Shown here piece by piece: positions 35,282 through 43,080 of a stretch of DNA of 51,375 nt. The notes below the pieces were generated by a model. It was given only the letters and a program-made list of their open reading frames with translations, was not told the DNA's origin and searched no databases. The position numbers and the translations under genes are program-made. Positions within the stretch are counted from its first letter, which is position 1. Every line of letters begins with the position of its first letter. Where the stretch lies: contig JAJPIS010000064.1 of NCBI GenBank assembly GCA_021324635.1, forward strand, positions 1 through 51,375, read 5' to 3'. This DNA is from Gemmatimonadota bacterium. Its GTDB lineage: Bacteria; Gemmatimonadota; Gemmatimonadetes; Gemmatimonadales; Gemmatimonadaceae.

Positions 35282-36349
35282 CTATCCAGGCGACTGAGAG
35301 GTCGCCGCCTGCCAGCGGCTCCGCCAGTCCATCCAGGAGTCGCCCAGGCCGATCAGGCCGAGCGCGATCGCGCTCGGCACCGAGAGGAGCGCCGCGAACA
35401 GGGTGAGGACTGCGACCACCGGCGCACTGGCCCGCACGGCCTCGAGGAACGAGATGGTCACCCCGAGGCCGCGCAGCGCGTAGAGGGTCCCGAAGAACAG
35501 CAGCAGATTGAGCCCCAACTGACGCCACGCGCTGAGCGTCGGCAGCAGGACGAAGACGGCGCCGGCGATCAGTCCCCACGCCAACTGGTCGGTGAACCGG
35601 AAGTCTCGGAGCCGTCCGAGCGGCGCCCCGATGCGAGTCCGGCTGATCCTGTGGTACAGCCCCCAGGCCAGCGCCAGCCCGGCGAGCGACTCCAGCGCGA
35701 GGAGGGCGGGATAGAAGCGCACCGCATCCTCCGGGAGTGCCGCCAGCACGCTCTCCAGGCCTTCCTCGGCGGCCGCCAGCGAGCTGCCCTCCTCCCCCTC
35801 GCTGGTCAGCCGATGCCACTCCGGCGACCGGGCGGTCGATTGGACCCACTCGAGGGCGGCGTTCGGCCGCGCGTGCGCGTCGGCGAGCACGGCGCGCCGG
35901 ACCCCGGCCCAGCTGTCGGCCGAGGTGAGCGCCAGCGCGCCGAGGATGGCGACCGTGGCCGCGAGCGTCGTGAGGGCGCGTGGCAGGAAGCGGGTCCCGG
36001 CCGTACTCGCGACACACACGAGCCCGAACGACGCGGAGAGGGTCAGCGTCCACCCGCGCGCCAGGGCCGCGTTCACGACCGTCGAGGGATCCGCCCAGAT
36101 CACCAGGCCGGCCGCCAGCGCGACCCAGAGGAGGGCGAGCCAGATGCGGCCGCCGGCGGCCCACCCGAGGACCGCGCACGCCGCGAGCGCCGCAACCAGC
36201 ACGAGCGTCGTGCTCCCCACGGGAACGAGGGCTTGGAGCACCGGCGTGCTCGGCGCGAGGAGGAAGGCGAGCGCCGCCGTGACGAGCAACGCACGTCCGG
36301 CTTCCACCGCCGTCACGCGTGAAGCGCCTGGCGGCGCACCGCGTGCCAC
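35282..36349 (-). CDS. DUF2232/YybS-like polytopic membrane protein
   Basis: A 355-residue integral membrane protein with about eight hydrophobic segments (for example LLVTAALAFLLAPSTPVLQ, TLVLVAALAACAVLGW, VVAVLTLFAALLSVPSAIAL) and a polar loop in the middle. Its place between rpsR and rplI matches the position of YybS/DUF2232 proteins in many bacteria. Function unknown. The GTG start at 36349 is nine bases past rpsR; a second GTG at 36316 is an alternative. Confidence 0.8.
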   Translation of the reverse strand: MARGAPPGASRVTAVEAGRALLVTAALAFLLAPSTPVLQALVPVGSTTLVLVAALAACAVLGWAAGGRIWLALLWVALAAGLVIWADPSTVVNAALARGWTLTLSASFGLVCVASTAGTRFLPRALTTLAATVAILGALALTSADSWAGVRRAVLADAHARPNAALEWVQSTARSPEWHRLTSEGEEGSSLAAAEEGLESVLAALPEDAVRFYPALLALESLAGLALAWGLYHRISRTRIGAPLGRLRDFRFTDQLAWGLIAGAVFVLLPTLSAWRQLGLNLLLFFGTLYALRGLGVTISFLEAVRASAPVVAVLTLFAALLSVPSAIALGLIGLGDSWMDWRSRWQAATSQSPG

Positions 36350-36356
36350 CCGGGGA

Positions 36357-36578
36357 TCAGGCGGTGTGTCCCTTGACGTATGGAATGAGGGCGAGGTAGC
36401 GCGACCGCTTGATCGCCGTCGCGAGCTGTCGCTGGTGACGGGCGCACGTCCCGCTCAGCCGGCTCGGAAGGATCTTGCCGTGATCGGTGATGAAGCGCCC
36501 GAGCGTGCGATCGTCCTTGTAATCGATGAACCGGACGCGCATCTCGCAAAACGGGCACGACTTCTGTGGGCGGCGCAT
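36357..36578 (-). CDS. rpsR: 30S ribosomal protein bS18
   Basis: A 73-residue S18 protein. It has [20 protein letters not shown] and [28 protein letters not shown], the core of the family. An N-terminal CPFC pair with a third cysteine at GTCARH suggests the zinc-binding form found in some bacteria. It starts three bases after the rpsF stop; S18 and S6 form a dimer on the ribosome. Confidence 0.97.
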   Translation of the reverse strand: MRRPQKSCPFCEMRVRFIDYKDDRTLGRFITDHGKILPSRLSGTCARHQRQLATAIKRSRYLALIPYVKGHTA

Positions 36579-36581
36579 CAG

Positions 36582-36956
36582 CTATTCCTCATCGTCATCA
36601 TCGTCATCGCGGCGGCGGGCCGCCACGAGCTCTTCCTCGGACATCGGCGGCGCCCCGACCTCGTGCTCGTGCAGCGAGATCAGATAGCGGACGACGCCGT
36701 CGTCCAGCTTGAGGGCACGCTCGAACTCCGGCAGGACCGCCGGCTCGGCGCCGAACCGCGCCACGACGTAGTAGCCGGTCTCGCGAGGGCCGATAGTGTA
36801 GGCGAGCTGCCGGCGTCCCCAGGTGTCCACCTTGAGGTCGGCCGGCGGGGCGCCGTGCGCGCCGAGCATGTTGTGGAAGCGAGTCAACTTCTCGGTGATG
36901 GCGGCATCCTCGAGCGCCGAATCGAAGATGTACATCACCTCGTATGGACGGGGCAT
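36582..36956 (-). CDS. rpsF: 30S ribosomal protein bS6
   Basis: A 124-residue S6 protein with YEVMYIFDSALED, WGRRQLAYTI and YYVVARFGAEPAVLPEFERALKLDDGVVRYL, ending in an acidic run of Asp and Glu as in many S6 proteins. ATG 36956 has GGGAGG eight bases upstream, so the much longer open frame is not used. It partners S18, encoded next. Its 5' leader holds an inverted repeat (37033-37067). Confidence 0.97.
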   Translation of the reverse strand: MPRPYEVMYIFDSALEDAAITEKLTRFHNMLGAHGAPPADLKVDTWGRRQLAYTIGPRETGYYVVARFGAEPAVLPEFERALKLDDGVVRYLISLHEHEVGAPPMSEEELVAARRRDDDDDDEE

Positions 36957-37032
36957 CGGGCAATCCTCCCTGTGGTCATCGAGCCGCCCCCCGGGGGTTG
37001 CCGGCCACGGGGGGAGGGTGAGTATCGACTGT

Positions 37033-37067
37033 GATCGATCGACCCGGAAAGCTAACCCCGATCGATC
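37033..37067 (-). promoter_or_regulatory. Inverted repeat in the rpsF leader, possible S6:S18 control element
   Basis: GATCGATCG at 37033-37041 pairs with CGATCGATC at 37059-37067 around a 17-base loop. It lies 77-111 bases before the rpsF ATG. Leaders of rpsF in many bacteria bind the S6:S18 dimer through a structure with an unpaired CCG; the loop here contains CCG on the minus strand. Assignment is tentative. Confidence 0.3.
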
Positions 37068-37079
37068 CGCCGGTGTAGC

Positions 37080-37139
37080 GTAGGGGCGGCATTCATGCCG
37101 CCCGCCGTTCGCATCCCGCGCGGATGCCCGGCCCGGCAT
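37080..37139. repeat. 60-bp palindrome-bearing direct repeat, copy A
   Basis: The unit starts GTAGGGGCGGCATTCATGCC and contains two short palindromes, GGGCGGCAT/ATGCCGCCC and GCATCC/GGATGC. Copy B at 37163 is the same except for about four bases. The structure is that of a dispersed REP-like element. Confidence 0.85.
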
Positions 37140-37162
37140 GTCGCCCGGGTCCCCCGGCCACC

Positions 37163-37222
37163 GTAGGGGCGGCATTCATGCCGCCCGCCGTTCGCATCCC
37201 GGACGGATGCCTGGCCCGGCAT
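37163..37222. repeat. 60-bp palindrome-bearing direct repeat, copy B
   Basis: Second copy of the unit at 37080, in the same orientation and 83 bases away. The first 37 bases are identical; differences lie around the second palindrome (GGACGGATGCCT here against GCGCGGATGCCC). Confidence 0.85.
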
Positions 37223-37270
37223 TCGCGCGGCCCGCGTCCCGCGGCCGCCAAATGAACGGTTTTGTTTGAT

Positions 37271-37309
37271 GGTGCCAGGGGCAATCGCTTCGCGATCGCC
37301 CCTGGCACC
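37271..37309. repeat. Long near-perfect hairpin
   Basis: GGTGCCAGGGGCAATCGC pairs with GCGATCGCCCCTGGCACC (one mismatch) across a three-base TTC loop. It lies 54 bases past the ychF stop. No T-run follows on the minus strand, so it is not a standard terminator, although it could still stop or protect the ychF transcript. The GGTGCC...GGCACC ends are reminiscent of dispersed REP palindromes. Confidence 0.85.
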
Positions 37310-37363
37310 GGAAGAGCAACGGCGGGCGCGGGGTGACGGGCCGTCGCCACACGTCGGACGACC

Positions 37364-38464
37364 TCACACGTTGAAGCGGAAGAGGAGCACGTCCCCATCC
37401 TGCACGACGTACTCCTTCCCCTCGGCACGAACGGCGCCCCGCTCGCGCGCCCCCTTCCACCCGCCGGACGCCACGAAATCCTTGTAGCTCACCGTCTCGG
37501 CGCGGATGAACCCACGCTCGAAGTCGGAGTGGATCACCCCCGCCGCGACCGGCGCCGTATCGCCACGATGCACCGTCCAGGCGCGAACTTCCGGTTCACC
37601 TGCCGTGAAATAGGTCTGGAGCCCGAGCAAGTGGTAGCCGGCCCGGATCACCCGCTCGAGGCCCGCCGAGGTGAGGCCGAGCGTCGCCAGGAACTCGCCC
37701 CGATCCGCCGGAGGCAGCTCGGCCAGCTCGGCCTCGATCCTGGCCGAAAAGGGAACGACCTCCGCGTGCTCGCCGGCCGCGGCGATCGCGCCCCGAAGGG
37801 CCGAGACATGCGTCCCCTCGGCGCCCGCGAGCTCCGACTCCGTGACATTGGCCGCGTAGAGCACGGGCTTGAGGGTGAGCAGCGCGAGCGGAGCGAGCGT
37901 CGCCCGGTCGGCGGCCGTGAGCGATGCGGTTCGGAGCGGCCGGCCGGCCGACAGCTCGCCCGCCGCGCGCTCCAGCGCCGGCAGCTCGGCGAGCGCCTCC
38001 TTGTCGTTGGTCTTGGCCGTCCGCCGCACCCGATCGAGGCGCTTCTCGACCGTCGTGAGATCGGCGAGCGCGAGCTCGATGTCGATGACCTCGCGGTCCC
38101 GGACGGGGTCGATCGCTCCCATCACGTGCGTGATGTCCGGGTCCTCGAAGCACCGCACGACGTGCACGATCGCGTCGGTCTCGCGGATGGTCGCGAGGAA
38201 CTGGTTGCCCAGTCCCTCGCCCTCGGCCGCGCCTTTCACCAGCCCGGCGATGTCGACGAATTGCACGGCCGCCGGGACGACCCGCTTGGGACGCACCAGG
38301 GCCGCGAGGCGCGCCAGGCGATCGTCCGGGACCTCGACCATGCCGACGTTCGGCTCGACGGTGCAGAACGGATAGTTCGCCGCCTCGGCGCGCGCCGCCG
38401 TCAGGGCGTTGAACAGGGTCGACTTGCCGACATTGGGAAGGCCGACGATCCCGAGCTTCAGCAC
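37364..38464 (-). CDS. ychF: Redox-regulated ATPase YchF
   Basis: A 366-residue Obg-family P-loop protein that prefers ATP and associates with ribosomes. The N-terminus KLGIVGLPNVGKSTLFNALT gives Walker A; ANYPFCTVEPNVGMVEVPD and DIAGLVKGAAEGEGLGNQFL are the switch regions; the C-terminal TGS-like domain has YFTAGEPEVRAWTVHRGDTAP and FIRAETVSYKDF. The start is GTG 38464, overlapping pth by seven bases. The pair pth-ychF is a common neighbourhood. Confidence 0.96.
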   Translation of the reverse strand: MLKLGIVGLPNVGKSTLFNALTAARAEAANYPFCTVEPNVGMVEVPDDRLARLAALVRPKRVVPAAVQFVDIAGLVKGAAEGEGLGNQFLATIRETDAIVHVVRCFEDPDITHVMGAIDPVRDREVIDIELALADLTTVEKRLDRVRRTAKTNDKEALAELPALERAAGELSAGRPLRTASLTAADRATLAPLALLTLKPVLYAANVTESELAGAEGTHVSALRGAIAAAGEHAEVVPFSARIEAELAELPPADRGEFLATLGLTSAGLERVIRAGYHLLGLQTYFTAGEPEVRAWTVHRGDTAPVAAGVIHSDFERGFIRAETVSYKDFVASGGWKGARERGAVRAEGKEYVVQDGDVLLFRFNV

Positions 38465-39054
38465 CCGGCACTCCGGCGGTTGAAGGCGTTCATGGCCGGC
38501 AGGATGCCGTCGCGGACCCACGCCTCGATCGCGGTCGTGAGCGTCGGCAGCAGCTCCGCCAGCACGGCGCGCTCCCCCTTGCCGAGGGGGCCGAGCACGA
38601 AGTCGGCGAGGTGCGAGACCTGCCGCTCCGGATCCACCGGCCGGATGCCGATCCGCAGCCGCGCGTACTCGCGCGTGCCGAGTGTGGCCTCGAGGCTCCG
38701 GAGCCCGTTGTGCCCGCCGCTGCTCCCCGCGGCGCGCAGGCGGAACGTCCCGAGCGGGAGCGCGACGTCGTCGACGACGACCAGCAGATCCGTGGCCGGG
38801 TTCCAGGTCGGCCGGCGCAGGTACGGGCGGAGCGCGGCACCGCTCAGGTTCATGAACGTCTGCGGCTCGACGAGCCGAACGCGCGTGGGGCCGAGCGTTC
38901 CGGTCGCGACGCGGGCCTCACCGTCACGTGACCAGCCGCCGAAATGCCAATGGTCGGCCAGGTGGTCGACGACCAACCATCCGACATTGTGCCGGGTGAG
39001 CGCGTACTCGCGTCCCGGATTGCCGAGGCCGACGATGAGCTTCACGACGTGCAC
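38458..39054 (-). CDS. pth: Peptidyl-tRNA hydrolase
   Basis: Releases peptides from dropped-off peptidyl-tRNA. Family motifs are KLIVGLGNPGREY, the catalytic His in TRHNVGW, FMNLSG, VVVDDVALPLG and GSSGGHNGLRS. From GTG 39054 the protein has 198 residues. GTG 39045 is equally possible. The longer TTG-initiated frame adds 18 residues without conservation. It follows rplY, as in many genomes, and overlaps ychF. Confidence 0.95.
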   Translation of the reverse strand: MHVVKLIVGLGNPGREYALTRHNVGWLVVDHLADHWHFGGWSRDGEARVATGTLGPTRVRLVEPQTFMNLSGAALRPYLRRPTWNPATDLLVVVDDVALPLGTFRLRAAGSSGGHNGLRSLEATLGTREYARLRIGIRPVDPERQVSHLADFVLGPLGKGERAVLAELLPTLTTAIEAWVRDGILPAMNAFNRRSAGC

Positions 39055-39108
39055 GGGCGAGCAACGGCCGCTCCCGGGCGCCGTGCACCGGCGCCCGGCC
39101 GCGACCAA

Positions 39109-39777
39109 TTACTTGGACTCGCCTTCGCCCTCTTCCTCCGTCTTGGCCTTCCGAATGACCTCGGGCTCGGCCGCCGGCTCGGCCGCCTCGGGGGCAGCCG
39201 CCACCTCGGCCTCGATCACCGCGCGCGGTGCCGAGCAGACGCAGATGGTCGTATCCGGGTCCGTCAACGACTCGACACCCGGCGGCAGCGCGACATCGCG
39301 CACGTGGACCGATGACCCGATCGTCAAGGCGGTGACATCGACCTCGATGTGGTTCGGCATGTTCACGGGGTCGACCTCGATCTCGAGATCCCGCAGGGTC
39401 TGATCGAGGATCCCGCCGTCGACGCGGACGCCGACCGGGCTGCCGGCGAGGACGATCGGGATCCGCACGGTCACCTTCTCGCCGGCGACGAGCTCCTGGA
39501 AATCGATGTGCAGGACCTGACGGCGGAATGGGTGCCGCTGGACCTCGCGGATCAGCGTCCGCGACGACCGGCCTCCCAGCACGAGCTCGATCACCGTGTT
39601 CTCGGCCGAGATCTGGTCGAGCAATCGGTCCAACTCGCGGGTGTCGATCGCGAGGGCTTGCGGTTCGCGGGCGTGGCCGTAGACGACACCGGGGATGCGG
39701 CCGGCGCGGCGCAGCGCGCGCGCGGCGCCCTTGCCAGTCTCGGCCCGCGGGTGAGCGGCCAGTTGGGCGGTTGCCAT
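39109..39777 (-). CDS. rplY: 50S ribosomal protein bL25/general stress protein Ctc
   Basis: A 222-residue two-domain L25 protein of the Ctc (TL5) type that binds 5S rRNA. Features: GAARALRRAGRIPGVVYGH, the C-terminal beta-domain with LVAGEKVTVRIPIVLAGSP, and an acidic Glu-rich tail. Start ATG 39777, first gene of rplY-pth-ychF, with a good promoter upstream. Confidence 0.96.
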   Translation of the reverse strand: MATAQLAAHPRAETGKGAARALRRAGRIPGVVYGHAREPQALAIDTRELDRLLDQISAENTVIELVLGGRSSRTLIREVQRHPFRRQVLHIDFQELVAGEKVTVRIPIVLAGSPVGVRVDGGILDQTLRDLEIEVDPVNMPNHIEVDVTALTIGSSVHVRDVALPPGVESLTDPDTTICVCSAPRAVIEAEVAAAPEAAEPAAEPEVIRKAKTEEEGEGESK

Positions 39778-39856
39778 GGGTGACTCTGTGGTCAGTCGGG
39801 AGGAGCCGATCCGCCGGCCGGGCTCAGCGATCCAGGCGACACGGCGACAGCCAAGA

Positions 39857-39886
39857 ACTATAACGGCGTGGCCGACCGCCGGTCAA
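39857..39886 (-). promoter_or_regulatory. Promoter for rplY-pth-ychF
   Basis: On the minus strand TTGACC (39881-39886) and TATAGT (39857-39862) are separated by 18 bases, 80 bases before the rplY ATG. This is the best -35/-10 pair I found in the window. Confidence 0.6.
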
Positions 39887-39893
39887 TCGAACG

Positions 39894-40847
39894 TCAATCG
39901 AACAGGGAGCTGACCGACTGCTCGCTGTGCGTGTAGCGGATCGCCTTGGACAGGAGCTCGCCGACCGACAGCACCCGGAGCTGCGGGAACCGCCGCTCGG
40001 GAGGGATCGCGATCGTGTCGGTGACCGTGACCTCGCTGATCGGGGCGTCGGCGAGGCGCTCCGGGGCCGGTCCCGAGAGCAGCGCGTGGGTCGCGCAGAC
40101 GAAGACCTGCTCGGCCCCGAGCCGCTTGAGCGCCCGCGCCGCCTCGGTGACCGTACCGGCGGTGTCGATCATGTCGTCGACGATGAGACAATCCCGACCG
40201 GCGACCTCGCCGACCACGTTCACGACCTCGGCCACATTCGCCCGCGGCCGCCGCTTGTCGATGATCGCGAACGAGCCGTCGAGACGTTTCGCGAAGCCGC
40301 GCGCCATCTTGGCGGCCCCCACATCGGGAGCGACGACGACCAGGTCCCGGAGCTGCTTCTTGCGGTAGTGCGAGACGAACACCGGTGCCGCGTACAGGTG
40401 GTCCACCGGAACATCGAAGAACCCTTGCAGTTGGTGCTGGTGAAAGTCGATCCCGAGCACCCGGTCGGCGCCCGCGACCTCGATCAGGTTGGCCATCAGC
40501 TTGGCGCCGATCGCCACCCGAGGCTGGTCCTTCCGGTCCTGCCGCGAGTAGCCGTAGTACGGCATCACGCAGGTGATCCGCGCCGCCGAGGCCCGCCGCG
40601 CGGCATCGATGAGGAGCAGGAGCTCCATCGTGTTCTCGGCCGGGGCGTTCGTGGGCTGCACGATGAAGATGTCCGAGCCCCGGATGTTCTCGTCGATCCG
40701 GACGAAGATCTCGCCGTCGGCGAACTGCGAGGTCGTGAGCTTACACAGCTCGGTGCCGAGACATCGGGCGATCTCCTCCGCCAGCGGCCGGTTGGCCCCG
40801 CCCGCGAGCAGCTTGAACCCGTACTTCGGAATGACGATCCCGTCCAT
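39894..40847 (-). CDS. prs: Ribose-phosphate pyrophosphokinase
   Basis: Makes PRPP from ribose-5-phosphate and ATP, for nucleotide, histidine and tryptophan synthesis. The 317-residue protein has the ADGEIFVRIDENIRG start region, YGYSRQDRK flexible loop, DFHQHQLQGFF, and the PRPP-binding VDDMIDTAGTV. ATG 40847 is the only sensible start. A tRNA-Gln gene lies 49 bases upstream on the same strand. Confidence 0.97.
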   Translation of the reverse strand: MDGIVIPKYGFKLLAGGANRPLAEEIARCLGTELCKLTTSQFADGEIFVRIDENIRGSDIFIVQPTNAPAENTMELLLLIDAARRASAARITCVMPYYGYSRQDRKDQPRVAIGAKLMANLIEVAGADRVLGIDFHQHQLQGFFDVPVDHLYAAPVFVSHYRKKQLRDLVVVAPDVGAAKMARGFAKRLDGSFAIIDKRRPRANVAEVVNVVGEVAGRDCLIVDDMIDTAGTVTEAARALKRLGAEQVFVCATHALLSGPAPERLADAPISEVTVTDTIAIPPERRFPQLRVLSVGELLSKAIRYTHSEQSVSSLFD

Positions 40848-40896
40848 ACGTGCCCCGGTGGAGTTGGACCACGATCCCCAGGTCCAAGACTGGGAG

Positions 40897-40967
40897 TTCC
40901 CCCGGATGGAATCGAACCACCATCTGCACAGCCAAAGTGTGCCGTCCTGCCGTTAGACGACGGGGGA
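40897..40967 (-). tRNA. tRNA-Gln (anticodon TTG)
   Basis: On the minus strand the acceptor TCCCCCG pairs with CGGGGGA, the D-arm is GTC...GAC, the anticodon stem GCACA/TGTGC encloses the loop CTTTGGC (anticodon TTG, reads CAA), and the T-arm GGTGG/CCATC encloses TTCGATT. The discriminator base is A; the CCA end is not encoded. Confidence 0.93.
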
Positions 40968-40977
40968 GCGGGGCGGA

Positions 40978-41005
40978 AATCTAGCGTCGTTTTCGTGGCC
41001 GTCAC
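40978..41005 (-). promoter_or_regulatory. Candidate promoter for tRNA-Gln and prs
   Basis: TAGATT (40978-40983) lies 11 bases before the mature tRNA 5' end, with GTGACG 16 bases further upstream (41000-41005). Both hexamers match consensus at four of six positions. The spacing fits a tRNA promoter. The short tRNA-prs gap suggests both are made from it. Confidence 0.4.
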
Positions 41006-41058
41006 CGGCCAGCAGCCACGGCCCGCTCGCTCGGGGAGTCGCTCGGCGACTCCCTCGG

Positions 41059-41991
41059 CTACTCGATCCGCCGCACCTCGGCGACGTGATCGGCGGTCGC
41101 CGTCATGATGAGCGTCCCGGGGAGCGGCGCCGCGTCCGCGAGTGAGCCGAGCGGCGGCGACCCCGGCGACGGGGCGCCGGGAGGGCCGGCGAGGACCGCG
41201 AACACGGTCGAGCCGGAGCCGCTCATGAGCGCGGCGCATGTCGACGGGGCGGCGCGGAGCGCCGCGGTCAGCGCCGCGATCTCGGGATGACGCGTCGCGA
41301 CCACGGACTCGAAGTCGTTCGACATGAGCGGTGCGAGCGTCTCCCACTGCGCGAGCGCCGTGACGGAGGTCAGCCGGACCGCCGCGCCGGTGTTCCGCGC
41401 CGCGTCCGTCGCGCGGATGTCGGCGAGCCAGGCGTAGGCGTCCTTCGTTGCCACGCTGAACGGCGGCACGAGGAGCGCGACCGCCCGCGGCGGCAGCGGC
41501 GGCAGCGCGAGCAGCCGCTCACCGCGCCCGCCCCCGAGCGCGAGCGGCTCCCGCGACGCGAGGAACGGCACGTCGGCTCCCAGGCGTCCCGCGAGGCGCA
41601 GCACCTCCGCGGGCGTCGGCGCGGACGGATCGAGCGCGGCCAGCGCGCGCAGGACGGCGCCTGCGTCGGCGCTCCCGCCGCCAAGGCCGCCGCCGACCGG
41701 GATGCGCTTCTCGATTCGGATCTCACATCCGGCCGGCCATCCCCGTTCCTCGGCATAGAGGCGCGCCGCACGGGATGCGAGGTTTTCCGCCGGAGGCCCC
41801 GTGTCCGCACCCTCCGTCTCGATCGCCCAGGTGCCCCGCGTCGTGCGGACGGTGACGGTGTCGCCCAACATCACGCGGCAGAAGAGCGTCTCGATCTGGT
41901 GGTAGCCGCTCTCCTCCCGTGCCAGGATGTGGAGGAAGAGGTTGACCTTGGCCTGCGCGTGGACCGTCGCCGCGGCCCCCCGGCCGCTCAC
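41059..41991 (-). CDS. ispE: 4-diphosphocytidyl-2-C-methyl-D-erythritol kinase
   Basis: GHMP kinase of the non-mevalonate isoprenoid pathway. The 310-residue protein has AKVNLFLHILAREESGYHQIETLF at the N-terminus, the phosphate-binding loop PVGGGLGGGSADAG, FLASREPLALGGGRGE, and SGSGSTVFAV near the C-terminus. The start is GTG 41991, overlapping the stop of the membrane protein gene as GTGA. The C-terminal tail has a Pro/Gly/Ser-rich insert. Next to tRNA-prs, the common ispE-prs order. Confidence 0.94.
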   Translation of the reverse strand: MSGRGAAATVHAQAKVNLFLHILAREESGYHQIETLFCRVMLGDTVTVRTTRGTWAIETEGADTGPPAENLASRAARLYAEERGWPAGCEIRIEKRIPVGGGLGGGSADAGAVLRALAALDPSAPTPAEVLRLAGRLGADVPFLASREPLALGGGRGERLLALPPLPPRAVALLVPPFSVATKDAYAWLADIRATDAARNTGAAVRLTSVTALAQWETLAPLMSNDFESVVATRHPEIAALTAALRAAPSTCAALMSGSGSTVFAVLAGPPGAPSPGSPPLGSLADAAPLPGTLIMTATADHVAEVRRIE

Positions 41992-43037
41992 GCCGCGCCG
42001 GCCCGGCGCGATGGGGCGGACGCCGGGAGCGTCCCATTCTCGGCGGCGCCCACGTCGCGGAAGTGGAGCCCGAGGCGCGCAAAGTACCACATGCCGATGA
42101 GCGTGATCGGGATGAACGACAGGATGTGGTAACCGATCGCCCAGGTCACGGCCTGATCCCGTGGGACCCCATACACCGCCAGGCCAATGATCGCGCAGGC
42201 CTCGAACACGCCGAAGAAGCCGGGCGCCGACGGCACAGCGACCCCGATGGCCACGATGCCCTGGAGAAAGAGGGCGGTGCTGAAGGATGCCGGAACGCCG
42301 ACGGCGCGGAAGGCGAGCCAGAAGGACAGCGCGTTGGTCAGCCAGAGCACCGTCGCCCACCCGAAGACGGCCGCGAAGCGTGGTCCGTGGCGCAGCACAC
42401 TGAGGCCGTCGGCGAACGCCTGGAGCGCGGCCCGGCCCGGTGCCTCGAGGCGCGGCGCCAGCCGCCGCGACAGCCCCTCGTAGAGCCGGATCAACCACGC
42501 GGGGAAGAAGACGACCGCGTACAACGCCACCATGAGACCACCCATGAGCAGCAGCCCGATGATCGCCCACCGGACTGCCGACAGGTCGCCGACCCGCGCA
42601 TTGCGGGGGAAGGCCGGCATCAGCATCGCCACCAGCGTGAGGCAGAGCACGACCAGTCCGTCGAACAGCCGGTCCACGGCGATCGATGCCAGCGCCGCGG
42701 GCAGCTTGACCCGTGGCGTCTCGCGGGTGAGCGCGAAGGCCCGCATGAGCTCCCCGACCCGTGCCGGCACGACGTTGTTGATGGCCACACCGATCGCGGT
42801 CGCCGGCCACAGGACCGCGAATGGCAGCTTGGGCGCGACCGGATCGAGGATCGGTCGCCACCGACGCGCGCGCAACGGCACGACGGTCGTGGCGGCCGCC
42901 GAGGAGGCGATGAACAGGGGGATGTTCGCGTGCCGGAGCGCCAGCCACACCTCGTCGAAGCGCACCCGGTGCAGCGCCCACCAGAGCAGCACGGCGCTGA
43001 TCAGGATGCCGACGGCGCCCTTCCAGTCGATTTTCAC
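41988..43037 (-). CDS. Lysylphosphatidylglycerol synthase transmembrane (UPF0104) flippase-like protein
   Basis: A 349-residue polytopic protein of the UPF0104/YbhN type, related to the membrane half of MprF. About eight helices are visible. Family text includes NNVVPARVGELMRAFALTRE, ASIAVDRLFDGLVVLCLTL and VAVPSAPGFFGVFEACAI. Members are thought to move or sort lipid or polyprenyl substrates; the substrate here is unknown. The GTG start has no obvious ribosome binding site. It is coupled to ispE by GTGA, which suggests but does not prove a polyprenyl link. Confidence 0.88.
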   Translation of the reverse strand: MKIDWKGAVGILISAVLLWWALHRVRFDEVWLALRHANIPLFIASSAAATTVVPLRARRWRPILDPVAPKLPFAVLWPATAIGVAINNVVPARVGELMRAFALTRETPRVKLPAALASIAVDRLFDGLVVLCLTLVAMLMPAFPRNARVGDLSAVRWAIIGLLLMGGLMVALYAVVFFPAWLIRLYEGLSRRLAPRLEAPGRAALQAFADGLSVLRHGPRFAAVFGWATVLWLTNALSFWLAFRAVGVPASFSTALFLQGIVAIGVAVPSAPGFFGVFEACAIIGLAVYGVPRDQAVTWAIGYHILSFIPITLIGMWYFARLGLHFRDVGAAENGTLPASAPSRRAGAA

Positions 43038-43080
43038 AGGGATGGCGATCGGGGGTGCGGCCGGACGTGTGGCACGGTGG

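Larger units (their letters stand above)
36957..37363. other. 407-bp intergenic region rich in palindromes and repeats
   Basis: No gene is visible in this gap between rpsF and ychF, both on the minus strand. It holds an inverted repeat near rpsF, two 60-base direct repeats and one long near-perfect hairpin, each listed separately. About ten bases of T-rich sequence (37259-37269) interrupt the GC-rich text. Confidence 0.8.

Noticed and set aside
37080-37222. Possible CRISPR array
   Set aside because: Only two units, each 60 bases with internal palindromes, and a 23-base gap; no cas genes near.
40864-40887. Hairpin TTGGACC...GGTCCAA between tRNA-Gln and prs taken as a terminator
   Set aside because: A 7-bp stem with a 10-base loop and no T-run; more likely incidental or a processing structure.
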